Source of the DNA: Salinivirgaceae bacterium
Lineage (GTDB): Bacteria; Bacteroidota; Bacteroidia; Bacteroidales; SZUA-534
Direction of reading: 5' to 3'
Assembly: GCA_017645945.1 (NCBI GenBank)
Contig: JAGCNL010000076.1
Span: 62,001-126,000 of the forward strand
DNA length: 64,000 nt
Every line of letters starts with the position of its first letter. The first letter of the stretch is position 1. The notes beneath the pieces are model-generated. The model was not told the DNA's origin. It saw nothing but the letters and a program-made list of their open reading frames with translations, and did no database searches. Made by a program: the position numbers and the translations under genes. Of the stretch, positions 28,682-38,044 are shown in pieces.

Positions 28682-30565
28682 CTAATCACGCGACTGTTCT
28701 GTGCCGGCAGTATGCTGATACATATACTCCGTTGGAGTCATGCCGTACATGTCTTTGAAGGCTGTTGAGAAATATGCTGTATTGGCAAAACCCACCACGT
28801 CAGAAATCTCCGAAACGCTGTGCCGCTTTTCGCGCAACAGTACAGCTGCCTGCTGCAGTCTGACATTTCTTATAAATATATGTGTAGACTGGTTTGTCAG
28901 CTCTTTCATCTTGCGGTGCAAATGCGAGCGGCTGATGCCGACCGTTGTCGCCAACATGTCCACATTCAAGTCGGGATTGCTCATATTGGCATTTATCACC
29001 TTCATTATACGCTGCATCAGACGGTCGTCTGGCGAGACGACATCGCGTTTTTCGACCATAGCCTCCTGAGTCTGGCTGCCTTGAAAATTGTTTTTTAAGA
29101 CGATTCTGCCCTGAAGTTTGTTCAGTAAGGTGTGGCGCAGCAGCTCTATACTGAATGGCTTTGTAATGTAAGCATCGGCACCCACATCTAGTCCTTCGAT
29201 GATACTGCGTTCATCAGTGAGTGAAGTCAGCAAAACAACAGGGAGGGAATTCACTGTTATGTTCTGTCGGATTTTCTTGCACAGGGTGACTCCGTCCATA
29301 ACCGGCATCACCACATCACTGACCACAATATCAGGCGTTTTTCTCAATATCAACTCGAGAGCCTCTGCTCCGTTTGTACATACCTGGACGTGGAAATCTG
29401 CCGACAGCTCGTTTTTCAGATATTGCCTTATCTCCGCATCATCCTCAACCACAAGCACTTGATATTTGGTCTTAGAGTAATTTTTAGAAGTTTGTGCACC
29501 ATCAGATGCGATTTGCGGCAACATCGGGACAGACTCGACATTATTCTGTGTCGGAACGGCCGCCACCTCATCGGTAGACAAATGTCCGTTGCCCAATGGG
29601 ATTCTGATTGTAAAGCAGCTACCTGGTTTGCCAACATTATTCTTCGCGGTGATTGTGCCATGATGCAGCTCGACAAGTGATTTGGCCAAATGCAGCCCCA
29701 CCCCGGTTCCTGAAACTGCCTTTCCGCTTGACGGCGACTGGTAGAATCGTTCATAGATGCGGCTCAAATCATCAGCACTTATACCAGGACCGCTATCCTC
29801 AACCTCAATAACAACATAACCATCCGACACTTCTGCCGATTCTTTCCTGACAGAAACAGTGATTGCACCATTTTGCGGTGTGAACTTAAATGCGTTCGAA
29901 AGAATATTGACAATTATCTTGTCGAAATGAGCCGTGTCAACCCAAGCCATTATCGGGTTTTTATCAATTGCCAAGTTCAAGCTGACATTCTGCAATGAAG
30001 ACTGAAGACTGAAACTGTCGCAAACGTTCTTAACTATTTTAACCACGTCAGAATACTCAAAATGCAGTTTCATTTGTCCCTTGTCAATTTTACGGATGTC
30101 CATAAGTTGATTGATAAGCCCAAGAATCCGCTCAGCATTTCTGTATATTATATTATATGTATGCTGCCTTTCAGTATTGTCATCGGTGCTGATCAGTTTT
30201 TGCATCGGGCCTATAATCAACGATATAGGTGTACGAATCTCATGCGACATGTTAATAAAGAACTGCAACTTGGCTTCACTGACTTCAGCAGCTTTCTGTT
30301 GCTGCATTATCTTAATTTTCAACTTCTTATTTCTAATAAACAGCAACACAATTAAAACGGCAAAAACCAGCAAAAGAGCATAACAGATATATGCGAACTC
30401 CCTTTGCAACGCACCTATATATATATATCCATCAGCAGTGTGTAGCAGATGATTTACCATGTTCGATGGCAAATGTTGCTCTGACGTATACGAAAGGCAA
30501 TTGTTTGCCACCGACAAACAAGGGAGCAAAAGCAACAAAACCGACAATAATCTACCAAATCTCAT
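28682..30565 (-). CDS. Hybrid two-component regulator (kinase, receiver, AraC) lacking its periplasmic sensor
   Basis: A 627-residue protein with a signal sequence (1-20), only about 37 periplasmic residues, one membrane segment (about 58-77), histidine kinase with phosphoacceptor His108 in FINMSHEIRTP, N box NILSNAFKFTP, G boxes DSGPGIS and GTGVGLHL, receiver with VVEDDAEIR and phosphoacceptor in VVSDVVMPVMDG, and a C-terminal AraC HTH (ISRSHLHRKMKEL, FANTAYFSTAFKDMYGMTP). Family members of this type carry about 700 periplasmic residues of propeller sensor. Here the opening of the first propeller repeat (LPSNMVNHLLHTADGYIYIG) runs straight into the pre-membrane segment, at a TATATATATATA run (about 30416-30428). 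This looks like an in-frame deletion. The kinase to DNA-binding part is intact, so it may act constitutively or be inert. It lies between the modules and a divergent SusC/SusD pair. Confidence 0.9.
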   Translation of the reverse strand: MRFGRLLSVLLLLLPCLSVANNCLSYTSEQHLPSNMVNHLLHTADGYIYIGALQREFAYICYALLLVFAVLIVLLFIRNKKLKIKIMQQQKAAEVSEAKLQFFINMSHEIRTPISLIIGPMQKLISTDDNTERQHTYNIIYRNAERILGLINQLMDIRKIDKGQMKLHFEYSDVVKIVKNVCDSFSLQSSLQNVSLNLAIDKNPIMAWVDTAHFDKIIVNILSNAFKFTPQNGAITVSVRKESAEVSDGYVVIEVEDSGPGISADDLSRIYERFYQSPSSGKAVSGTGVGLHLAKSLVELHHGTITAKNNVGKPGSCFTIRIPLGNGHLSTDEVAAVPTQNNVESVPMLPQIASDGAQTSKNYSKTKYQVLVVEDDAEIRQYLKNELSADFHVQVCTNGAEALELILRKTPDIVVSDVVMPVMDGVTLCKKIRQNITVNSLPVVLLTSLTDERSIIEGLDVGADAYITKPFSIELLRHTLLNKLQGRIVLKNNFQGSQTQEAMVEKRDVVSPDDRLMQRIMKVINANMSNPDLNVDMLATTVGISRSHLHRKMKELTNQSTHIFIRNVRLQQAAVLLREKRHSVSEISDVVGFANTAYFSTAFKDMYGMTPTEYMYQHTAGTEQSRD

Positions 30566-30612
30566 AGTACGTATTCAAAAACCATCATTTCATGCCGCAT
30601 CAGCCAATCCAA

Positions 30613-30647
30613 ACCTTGTTTTCAAGGTCATTGGAACGTATTCCAAT
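30613..30647. promoter_or_regulatory. Two adjacent perfect inverted repeats upstream of the hybrid regulator
   Basis: ACCTTG-TTTT-CAAGGT at 30613-30628, immediately followed by ATTGGAA-CGTA-TTCCAAT at 30630-30647. They sit 48-82 bp upstream of the regulator start codon. Candidate operators or leader hairpins; no known factor can be named. Confidence 0.45.
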
Positions 30648-30746
30648 TCAACAGAGGCATTAAAATCATCATTCACCATTAAAATAAATTATTTTTATAA
30701 AATTCAATTGATTAAGTAAAATGCGAGATACAAAATCAAAGAATTC

Positions 30747-30794
30747 TGAGACAAATATACAAAATAATGAGACATGACAAAACAAATTTGAGAC
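30747..30794 (+). promoter_or_regulatory. Three TGAGAC boxes at exact 21-bp spacing
   Basis: TGAGAC occurs at 30747-30752, 30768-30773 and 30789-30794, each start 21 bp apart, which is two helical turns. The third position after the box is A or T and the spacers are AT-rich. This is the arrangement expected for an AraC-type protein binding direct repeats on one face of DNA. The array lies about 150 bp upstream of the SusC start at 30947 and about 180 bp from the regulator start. Confidence 0.6.
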
Positions 30795-30946
30795 TTGTTT
30801 ATTATGGCACTCCAAAAGCATTGCGGAAATTCGTGTATGCAATTAAAAACGCGCAAACGAGATCATTTTTTTCAAGATAAACTGGCAAGTTCTATGGATT
30901 TGCCAGCAGGTGACTAATCTATTTAATAATTAACAAAAACTTTTGT

Positions 30947-33900
30947 ATGATGAAAATGCATCTATTATGGAAAAACGCAGTGCTTGCACTGTCAATGATG
31001 CTGCTATCCGTCGGAGCTTTTGCCCAACAACATGAGGTTAAGGGTAAGGTTGTTGACGAAGAGCAACTCCCCATTCCGGGAGCAAACGTAGTTATTAAGG
31101 GAACCACAACGGGTACCATTACCGCAGGCAACGGTGAGTTCACAATGAACGCTGCCGACGGCGATGTTCTTCAGGTTTCCTACATGGGCTACACAACTGA
31201 AGAAATTACCGTCAACGGTAATGGACCTTACAACGTTAACCTTGTTCCCGACATGGTCGGCTTGGATGAGGTTGTGGTTGTAGGTTATGGTACAATGAAA
31301 AAGAGCGACCTTACTGGTTCGGTTGCTTCTGTAAAAAGTGATGATTTGGCAAACCGCGCCACTTCAGATGCTGCAATGGCACTGCAAGGTAAAGCTGCTG
31401 GTGTACAAATCATGACAAGTTCTGGTGCTCCGGGCGCAGGTACTGATATCCGTGTCCGCGGTGTGTCTTCGAACTCTGGTAGCCTTGGCCCTCTGTTGAT
31501 TGTTGATGGTTTGAAGGTTGACAACATCCAATACCTCGATCCTGAAATGATTGAGTCTATTGAGATTTTGAAAGACGCCGCATCTGCAGCCATCTATGGT
31601 GCTCAGGCAGGTAACGGTGTTGTTCTTATTACCACTAAAAAAGGTAAAAGCGGTGCCGCTGATGGAACTATCTTCTACAACGGACAATGGCAGTTGAACA
31701 GCCTCTCACGCGAGTTGAAGGTTATGAACGCCGAGCAATACATCGACTTTGGTACAAAGATGAAATTCCTTGCTGCTAACTGGGAAGAGAAATATGGTTA
31801 CGAAGGCGATGATGTTAACTGGAGTAAAGAAGTGTTTGAACCGACTTGGACTCAACGCCACACTATAGGTTTCCAAGGTGGTAACGACCGTGGTTCATAC
31901 TTTGCTGCTATCAACAACGTTAACTATAATGGTATTTTCAAAGGCGATAACGATGTTTACAAACGTCTGTCGTTCCAAGTGAATGCCGATTACAAAATCA
32001 AAAAATGGTTAACAGTCAGCACAAACAACTCTATTGAGAAATATCGTTCAGAGTCTATCAGCCAGCAAAGCGACAACGGTACTGCAATGCTTGGTGCTAT
32101 CACCACCGACCCATTGTTTGGCCCATATGTTGACCCTGACAAACTTGATTCTCAACTTACCCCGCAACAAAAAGCTGCTTTGGAAAATGGTTACGGACCA
32201 GGTGAGCAAGACGCTGACGGCAACTATCCTTATAGAGCTGTCCTTGGTCATGATGGCAAATACTACAGAATATCGCCTATCAGTGGTCAGACACAGTCTT
32301 CTAACCCGCTCATTCGCCGCGACCAACAAGAAGATTACCGTGAAGGATTCAATGTTCGCGGTCTTGCTTCTTTGAACTTCAACCCAATCAAAGGTCTTAT
32401 TTTCACTTCACGTCTTGGCTATCGTTTGGGATTCAACAACACACATAACTATCAGTTCCCATTTGTAGCCAACGATTTCGTTTACAAAAACGAATTCTCT
32501 ATGAGTGCAACAGCAAACACTTCGTATAACTATCAGTGGGAGAACTTCATTAACTACAACACAACTCTCGCCGATGCACATGATATAGGTGTGATGGTTG
32601 GTATGGAGTGGGACGACAGCCACAGAGACAACATGACAGCTTCAGCTGCTGGCGCCGACATTTTGAAAGGTTACGCTGAAAACTTCCGCTACCTGAGCTA
32701 CCTGAAAGATGGTGATGATGTTCGCAAAACAGTTCGTAACGACGTGAGCGACTCGAGAGCCCTTTCATACTTCGGTCGTCTGACTTACAGCTACGACAAC
32801 CGTTATAGCTTGCAAGCCAACTTCCGTGCTGACGCTTTCGACTCTTCGAAACTTGGAAAAGACAACCGTTGGGGTAAATTCCCATCATTCTCTGCAGGTT
32901 GGACAGTCAGCAACGAAAGCTTTGTTGCCGACAATATCAGCACTGACATTCTCTCGTTCTTGAAACTTAGAGGTTCATGGGGTATCAATGGTAACATCAA
33001 CGTGTTGCAAAACTACCCGTATGCAGCTGTAATCAACTACAACAGCGACTGGTATCAATTCTCATCTGACTTCAAACAGACCTACGGTTCAGAGCCAAAC
33101 GGACTTGCCAACCCGAAACTTGAATGGGAAGAGTCAGAGCAGATTGACCTTGGTTTGGATGCACGCTTCCTCAACAGCAGACTTTCTTTAACCATCGACT
33201 GGTTCAAGAAGACAACAAAAGGTCTGCTCGTAGGTGTTAAACCTGTTATTGAGACTGGTGTGGCAACAACAATGTCGAACGCTGGTGAGGTTCTCAACAG
33301 AGGTTTGGAAATCGAACTTGGATGGAAAGACAAACTTGGTGATTTCAACTACTCTGTCAACGCCAACATGGCAACTCTCCACAATGAACTTACCTACCTT
33401 GACCCAACTGTTGACAAAATCGCTGGTATAGGTCTTCAGGGTTCAAGTATCACCACTGAGTGCGTTGTTGGCCAACCTCTGTGGCACTTCCTTGGCTACA
33501 AATTCGATCACTTCGACGAAGAGGGTGTTGCTGAATACGTTGACTTCAACGGCAACGGCTCATTTGACCCGAACACCGATGATATGACTGACCTTGGTTG
33601 CGGTCTGCCGACTCTCAACTATGGTATCACTATCAACATGGATTATAAAGGATTCGACTTCACAATGTTTGGCACAGGCGTTGCCGGTAACAAAATCCTT
33701 CCACAAGGTTGGCGTACTGACCGTCCGTACTGTAACTTCTACAGCTGGTTCTATGAGAATTCATACGATCCTGAGACTGGAAGCGGTGAATTCCCTGTTA
33801 TCAGCAAAAAAGGATGGTCAAAATATGCCTTCAGTTCTGATTTGACAATGTTCAGCGGTGCATATTTCAAAATCAAACAAATACAATTGGGTTACACTTT

Positions 33901-34108
33901 GCCAAAAGATTTGCTGAGCAAAGTTTACATCAGCCGTCTGCGCGTGTTTGCTTCGCTTGAAAACTTCGTCACTTTCAGCAAATATCCTGGTATCGACCCC
34001 GAAGTTGCAACTGCCAATGTTAATGGCGTATCAAACGCTCTTGGTATTGATATGGGTACTTACCCGACAGCTAAACAAGTTATCTTTGGTGTTAACCTTA
34101 CATTCTAA
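30947..34108 (+). CDS. SusC-family TonB-dependent transporter (third locus)
   Basis: A 1053-residue SusC with signal peptide (MMLLSVGAFAQ), carboxypeptidase-regulatory-like domain (VKGKVVDEEQLPIPGANVV), TonB-box-like DEVVVVGYG, plug (LLIVDGLKVDNIQYL, EILKDAASAAIYGAQAGNG) and a barrel ending QVIFGVNLTF. The second ATG (codon 2) is an equally possible start. It belongs to a different subfamily from the duplicated modules: after the TonB box it continues TMKKSDLTGSVASV. It is transcribed away from the hybrid regulator, behind the TGAGAC array, and is 11 bp ahead of its SusD partner. The codon style differs from the modules, with many GGT, GTT and CGT codons, which may reflect high expression. 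Confidence 0.95.
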   Translation: MMKMHLLWKNAVLALSMMLLSVGAFAQQHEVKGKVVDEEQLPIPGANVVIKGTTTGTITAGNGEFTMNAADGDVLQVSYMGYTTEEITVNGNGPYNVNLVPDMVGLDEVVVVGYGTMKKSDLTGSVASVKSDDLANRATSDAAMALQGKAAGVQIMTSSGAPGAGTDIRVRGVSSNSGSLGPLLIVDGLKVDNIQYLDPEMIESIEILKDAASAAIYGAQAGNGVVLITTKKGKSGAADGTIFYNGQWQLNSLSRELKVMNAEQYIDFGTKMKFLAANWEEKYGYEGDDVNWSKEVFEPTWTQRHTIGFQGGNDRGSYFAAINNVNYNGIFKGDNDVYKRLSFQVNADYKIKKWLTVSTNNSIEKYRSESISQQSDNGTAMLGAITTDPLFGPYVDPDKLDSQLTPQQKAALENGYGPGEQDADGNYPYRAVLGHDGKYYRISPISGQTQSSNPLIRRDQQEDYREGFNVRGLASLNFNPIKGLIFTSRLGYRLGFNNTHNYQFPFVANDFVYKNEFSMSATANTSYNYQWENFINYNTTLADAHDIGVMVGMEWDDSHRDNMTASAAGADILKGYAENFRYLSYLKDGDDVRKTVRNDVSDSRALSYFGRLTYSYDNRYSLQANFRADAFDSSKLGKDNRWGKFPSFSAGWTVSNESFVADNISTDILSFLKLRGSWGINGNINVLQNYPYAAVINYNSDWYQFSSDFKQTYGSEPNGLANPKLEWEESEQIDLGLDARFLNSRLSLTIDWFKKTTKGLLVGVKPVIETGVATTMSNAGEVLNRGLEIELGWKDKLGDFNYSVNANMATLHNELTYLDPTVDKIAGIGLQGSSITTECVVGQPLWHFLGYKFDHFDEEGVAEYVDFNGNGSFDPNTDDMTDLGCGLPTLNYGITINMDYKGFDFTMFGTGVAGNKILPQGWRTDRPYCNFYSWFYENSYDPETGSGEFPVISKKGWSKYAFSSDLTMFSGAYFKIKQIQLGYTLPKDLLSKVYISRLRVFASLENFVTFSKYPGIDPEVATANVNGVSNALGIDMGTYPTAKQVIFGVNLTF

Positions 34109-34119
34109 AATTTAAAAAA

Positions 34120-35874
34120 ATGAAAACGAATAAATATTTGTTATTGGTTGCGGCAAGTGCACTTGCAATAACTACTGGTTGCGACCAAGATGAATTGGAC
34201 ATTCAGCAAAAAGGTGTTGTAGATTTCGCTGATTTCTATAAGACCGATGCTGATGCCGAAAGTGCTGTAACAATTGCTTACGCCACTACACAAAAGAGAT
34301 TCTCCCACAACGAGACCAACGGCTACAACTATGGTCCTTACTTTGGATTGACCAACTTCCAATCTGATGACATTTGGTTTGGTGGTACTGGTACTGATGA
34401 CGCCGTTGAGCAACGTGAGTTCCACCACTTCATATTTAATGCTGACCATATAGATGTATTAGGTCCATATGAAGTGCTTTACGCATCAATTCTGAAATGT
34501 AACTATGTGATAACCAACTTCACTGAAGAGCGCTTAGGCACACTTAGCGATGTTCAGAAAAAATGCGTTGCTGAGGCTCGTGCATTGCGCGCCTTCGACT
34601 ATCTGACTCTTGGTATCTACTGGGGTACTCCTCCGATTGTTGAGACTATTCTGACAGTTGAGGACAAACCTGCTAACGCTGAATCGCAGGAGTATGTTAT
34701 GCAGTGGGTTGCCGATCAGGCACAAATGGCTGCTGACGACCTGCCGTGGCGTGATGGTCCTGGTGATTACGAGGGTGCTGTTAGAATTACCAAAGGTTTT
34801 GCTCTTGCAATAAAAGGTAAGGCTCTTCTTTGGAAGGGTGACTATGCAGGTGCAAAGGCTGCTTTGGCTGAGGTTATCAACTCTGGCAACTACGCTCTTG
34901 TTCCTTCTGACAAAATGGTTACCATCGGACACGCTGATGGCAAAGGTTCATCAGAGGCTGTGTTTGAGTTCAACTATGATGGCAACGCACTTTCAAGTGA
35001 TGGTTACGACCGCTATGACCGTGCTGGCTGGAACGACCACAACACCTTCTGCATGTTCCGTGGTGGTTTGATGAATGGTCCTAACTGGAAAGACGAACGC
35101 GCATACGTAGGTGGTTGGGAATGGCTTAACCCTGCTGGTCCTTTCTGCGAGGCTTTAATTGAAAACGATGGTATGGAATCAGCTCGCCGTCAGGCTTGGA
35201 TTAAAACATACGAAGAAATTCTGTATGATTACCAATGGAGCAGTGATGGTGACAACTTCACTCCGGGTAAAACTGCTGAGAAAGCTAAAGATACCAAGCG
35301 TGGTATAGCATCAGGTCAGAGAGTTTATGCAAACACTGGCTATTTCCAGTATAAACTTGGTGCACACCCATGCCAGGGTGACCAATTGGCTGATGGTCAG
35401 CCTAACCGTAACGCCAGCATCATGCGCTACGCAGAAGTTCTGCTTATGTATGCTGAGGCTTGCGCACAACTGGGTGAAACCAGCGGTGATGGTTTGAAGG
35501 CCCTCAACGACATTCAAAATCGTGCTCAATCTAAGACTGTTTCAACAGCTTTGTCACTTGACGCAGTTAAGAAAGAGAAACGCTTTGAGTTGTGGATGGA
35601 AGGCGGCCGTTTTGCTGACCTTGTTCGCTGGGGCGATGTTGAGTCTTTGGAGAAAGCTGATGCTTGGTTGCCTACCCTTGATGACAAGATTAACAATGGC
35701 GGAACCGAGCATGAAAAAATGGTCATGGAAGACATTAAAGATATGGAAGCTGACTTCTATGTTAGATTGTATGGTGACCAACTTGGTTTCAAGAAAGGCA
35801 AACATGAATTGCTTCCTTTCCCACAGCGTGCAATTGACCTTAACTCGAATTTGAAACAAAATCCGGGTTGGTAA
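34120..35874 (+). CDS. SusD/RagB-family lipoprotein (third locus)
   Basis: A 584-residue SusD homologue; lipobox Cys21 (ITTGC) then DQDELDIQQKG. It has the core ALRAFDYLTLGIYWGTPPIVE, the MRYAEVLLMYAEACAQLGE helix, EKRFELWMEGGRFADLVRWGD, and ends SNLKQNPGW. It begins 11 bp after the SusC stop and is followed by a strong terminator at 35904-35936, so the locus is a two-gene operon. It should cap the adjacent SusC at the cell surface. The ligand is unknown; no glycan enzyme follows. Confidence 0.94.
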   Translation: MKTNKYLLLVAASALAITTGCDQDELDIQQKGVVDFADFYKTDADAESAVTIAYATTQKRFSHNETNGYNYGPYFGLTNFQSDDIWFGGTGTDDAVEQREFHHFIFNADHIDVLGPYEVLYASILKCNYVITNFTEERLGTLSDVQKKCVAEARALRAFDYLTLGIYWGTPPIVETILTVEDKPANAESQEYVMQWVADQAQMAADDLPWRDGPGDYEGAVRITKGFALAIKGKALLWKGDYAGAKAALAEVINSGNYALVPSDKMVTIGHADGKGSSEAVFEFNYDGNALSSDGYDRYDRAGWNDHNTFCMFRGGLMNGPNWKDERAYVGGWEWLNPAGPFCEALIENDGMESARRQAWIKTYEEILYDYQWSSDGDNFTPGKTAEKAKDTKRGIASGQRVYANTGYFQYKLGAHPCQGDQLADGQPNRNASIMRYAEVLLMYAEACAQLGETSGDGLKALNDIQNRAQSKTVSTALSLDAVKKEKRFELWMEGGRFADLVRWGDVESLEKADAWLPTLDDKINNGGTEHEKMVMEDIKDMEADFYVRLYGDQLGFKKGKHELLPFPQRAIDLNSNLKQNPGW

Positions 35875-35903
35875 TAATGTAGGATTGTAAAATCTTATAT
35901 ATG

Positions 35904-35936
35904 AGAGATGTCCGATTATTCGGGCATCTCTTTTTT
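35904..35936 (+). terminator. Terminator of the third SusC/SusD operon
   Basis: Stem AGAGATGtCCG / CGGgCATCTCT with loop ATTATT, followed by TTTTTT on the plus strand, 30 bp past the SusD stop. Confidence 0.9.
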
Positions 35937-36007
35937 AGTTTAGAAAACAAGTGTTTCAAAAAGAATTTGGAATCAACTTGTAAGTCTCTAATGGTCAGAA
36001 AGAGTAC

Positions 36008-36041
36008 AAAAAAATCGTTGAACAGATTTGCCCAACGATTT
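36008..36041 (-). terminator. Terminator of ispG
   Basis: AAATCGTTG (36012-36020) pairs with CAACGATTT (36033-36041); the minus strand continues into a T-run. It lies 25 bp past the ispG stop. Confidence 0.85.
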
Positions 36042-36065
36042 AGAAATAAGTAAGTTAGTCAGTAA

Positions 36066-37955
36066 TTACTTGCCTTCTATCAATTTCAGCAGTTCCTGTG
36101 GCGCAATGGATTCATCCACACCGCGTTTCACAAGCGTTTTGCCTTTGTACAGATTCACCTTGCCAGGGCCCGCTCCCATATATCCGTAATCGGCATCGGC
36201 CATTTCGCCTGGGCCGTTCACAATACAGCCCATAACGGCAATTTTCAGTCCGGTCAGGTGCTGTGTCACCTTTTTCACTTCGGCAAGGCCTTTTTCAATG
36301 TCGTATAAAGTGCGGCCACACGATGGGCAAGCAATGTATTCAGTTTTGGTGTAGCGTGCGCGCGCCGATTGCAGAATGGTGAAGGCCGTTTCGCTTACAA
36401 TGCTCACTTGCATTGGTGCGAAATTGCTCAACCACAATCCGTTGGCCAAGCCGTCGATAAAGAACAGACCGTTGTCGGCGGCGGCTGTCAGTTGGAATTT
36501 TGCAACATCGGGCTCTTTGTAGATGCAGCTCAGCACAACGGGCAAATTTACACCGTTGGCAATCAGTGTATTGAAGATGGCACGTTGCTCTGCGGCCTGG
36601 TTCACGCACATTGAACACGCAATGAGCACCACCGTTGGGTCGGCTTTAAGCACGGCCATTGCTTCGGGTGTGAGAGTGTTCAGGCTCACCATCACCCAGT
36701 TGCGTCTGTCAGATTTGTATTTTGCTGACAAATATGTATTCAAGCCATAAAGTGGCTCAAAATTGCTATCCTTAATCCAGACTTTGTAATCGATTAAAAG
36801 CGAGATGTTTTTAGTCTTAAAATCGGGCAAATCCATTTCGGGCGCACCAAAATACAGAACGTCAGGCGATTGGTTGCTGCCGCTTATGGTCATTGTGTTC
36901 AAGTCGAAACTGATGCCTAGCGATTTGAGTGTCTCCATCGAGAGGTCGGGCAAGTCGCAGATTACCAGAGGTTTCTTGTTATCGAACGATGGATTGAGGC
37001 TGGTGTCGCGTTTGCTGAATTTGAACGGGTCGAGTGCAAGAGGCTCGTTGTAGTTGATTTTCACGTTCTTGTTGGGGCCCGCAAAATGTTCGGCAAGCAT
37101 TTTTGCCGGAGCAATTTCTGCAGCAGGGCTTCCTGTGAGCGATACGCGAATGGTGTCGCCAATGCCGTCGGTGAGAAGTGTGCCGATGCCCACTGCCGAC
37201 TTGATGATGCCGTCGGAGCCTGTGCCGGCTTCGGTAACACCCAAATGAATGGGAAAGTTCATCGCCTCGGCGTTCATTTGCTTCACAAGCAAGCGGTAAG
37301 CCTGCACCATAACCACTGTGTTGCTCGATTTGAGCGAAACTGCAACATCTTGAAAATCATATTTCTTGCACACGCGCAGAAATTCCATTGTTGCCTCGAC
37401 CATACCTTCGGGTGTGTCGCCGTAGCGCGACATTATGCGGTCGGAAAGTGAGCCGTGGTTGGTGCCGATGCGCAGTGCAGTGTGGTGCTCACGGCAAATT
37501 TTGATGAGTTCCAGCAGACGGCTGTCAAGCTTGTCGAGTTCGGCGCGGTACTCATCGTCAGTGAATTCGAGTGTGGCGAAGGTAGCGCGTTTCTCGAGAT
37601 AGTTTCCGGGGTTAATGCGCACTTTGTCAACAAATTGTGCGGCAATGTCGGCCAGTTTGGCATTGAAATGCACGTCGGCCACAATGGGCTTTGTGTAACC
37701 TTTGGCCACAAGTCCGTTTTTGATGTCGCGCAGGGCGTAGGCGTCCTTCTCATCCACAGCCGTGAACCGTACAAGTTCGGCGCCTGCATCGAAAATCTCT
37801 ATTGCCTGGCGGATAGACGCTTCCACATCGTGTGTTGGCGTGTTGGCCATTGATTGCACACGAATGGGATTGGTGCCGCCCATTTGCAGATTTCCTATCG
37901 TAATAGAATGAGTATCAAAACGTTTATCGGTAAACGACAAGTTGACAATGTCCAT
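36066..37955 (-). CDS. ispG: 4-hydroxy-3-methylbut-2-enyl diphosphate synthase, long form
   Basis: A 629-residue IspG (GcpE), the iron-sulfur enzyme that converts methylerythritol cyclodiphosphate to HMBPP in the non-mevalonate isoprenoid pathway. It has the N-terminal TIM-barrel start (IGNLQMGGTNPIRVQSMANTPT), VADVHFNAKLA, VRINPGN and HLGVTEAGTG; a central insert of about 250 residues typical of the Bacteroidetes/Chlamydia/plant form; and C-terminal cluster ligands in CPSCGR (about 541) and MGCIVNGPGEMADADYGY (about 575). The C-terminal Cys, Cys, Cys and Glu cluster ligands are all present. It ends at its own terminator. ribE lies 89 bp upstream in the same direction. Confidence 0.97.
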   Translation of the reverse strand: MDIVNLSFTDKRFDTHSITIGNLQMGGTNPIRVQSMANTPTHDVEASIRQAIEIFDAGAELVRFTAVDEKDAYALRDIKNGLVAKGYTKPIVADVHFNAKLADIAAQFVDKVRINPGNYLEKRATFATLEFTDDEYRAELDKLDSRLLELIKICREHHTALRIGTNHGSLSDRIMSRYGDTPEGMVEATMEFLRVCKKYDFQDVAVSLKSSNTVVMVQAYRLLVKQMNAEAMNFPIHLGVTEAGTGSDGIIKSAVGIGTLLTDGIGDTIRVSLTGSPAAEIAPAKMLAEHFAGPNKNVKINYNEPLALDPFKFSKRDTSLNPSFDNKKPLVICDLPDLSMETLKSLGISFDLNTMTISGSNQSPDVLYFGAPEMDLPDFKTKNISLLIDYKVWIKDSNFEPLYGLNTYLSAKYKSDRRNWVMVSLNTLTPEAMAVLKADPTVVLIACSMCVNQAAEQRAIFNTLIANGVNLPVVLSCIYKEPDVAKFQLTAAADNGLFFIDGLANGLWLSNFAPMQVSIVSETAFTILQSARARYTKTEYIACPSCGRTLYDIEKGLAEVKKVTQHLTGLKIAVMGCIVNGPGEMADADYGYMGAGPGKVNLYKGKTLVKRGVDESIAPQELLKLIEGK

Positions 37956-37968
37956 TTAATTAATTTTT

Positions 37969-37997
37969 TGGTGTTAGGTATTAGGTGTTGGGTGTTC
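37969..37997. repeat. Heptad microrepeat GGTGTTA-type
   Basis: Four consecutive 7-bp units, GGTGTTA, GGTATTA, GGTGTTG and GGTGTTC, in the spacer between ribE and ispG. One of several intergenic TTAG-type repeats in the window. Confidence 0.6.
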
Positions 37998-38044
37998 GTA
38001 GGACGCACTTGTTGTGTAGAAACGTTGCGCGCAACGACTCAACA

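Larger units (their letters stand above)
30566..30946. other. Divergent control region between regulator and third SusC/SusD pair
   Basis: No gene. It holds two adjacent inverted repeats near the regulator start (30613-30647), a very AT-rich middle, three TGAGAC boxes (30747-30794) and, near the SusC start, TGGATTTG (30895-30902), which differs from the -7 consensus at one base. Each is described separately. Confidence 0.6.
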
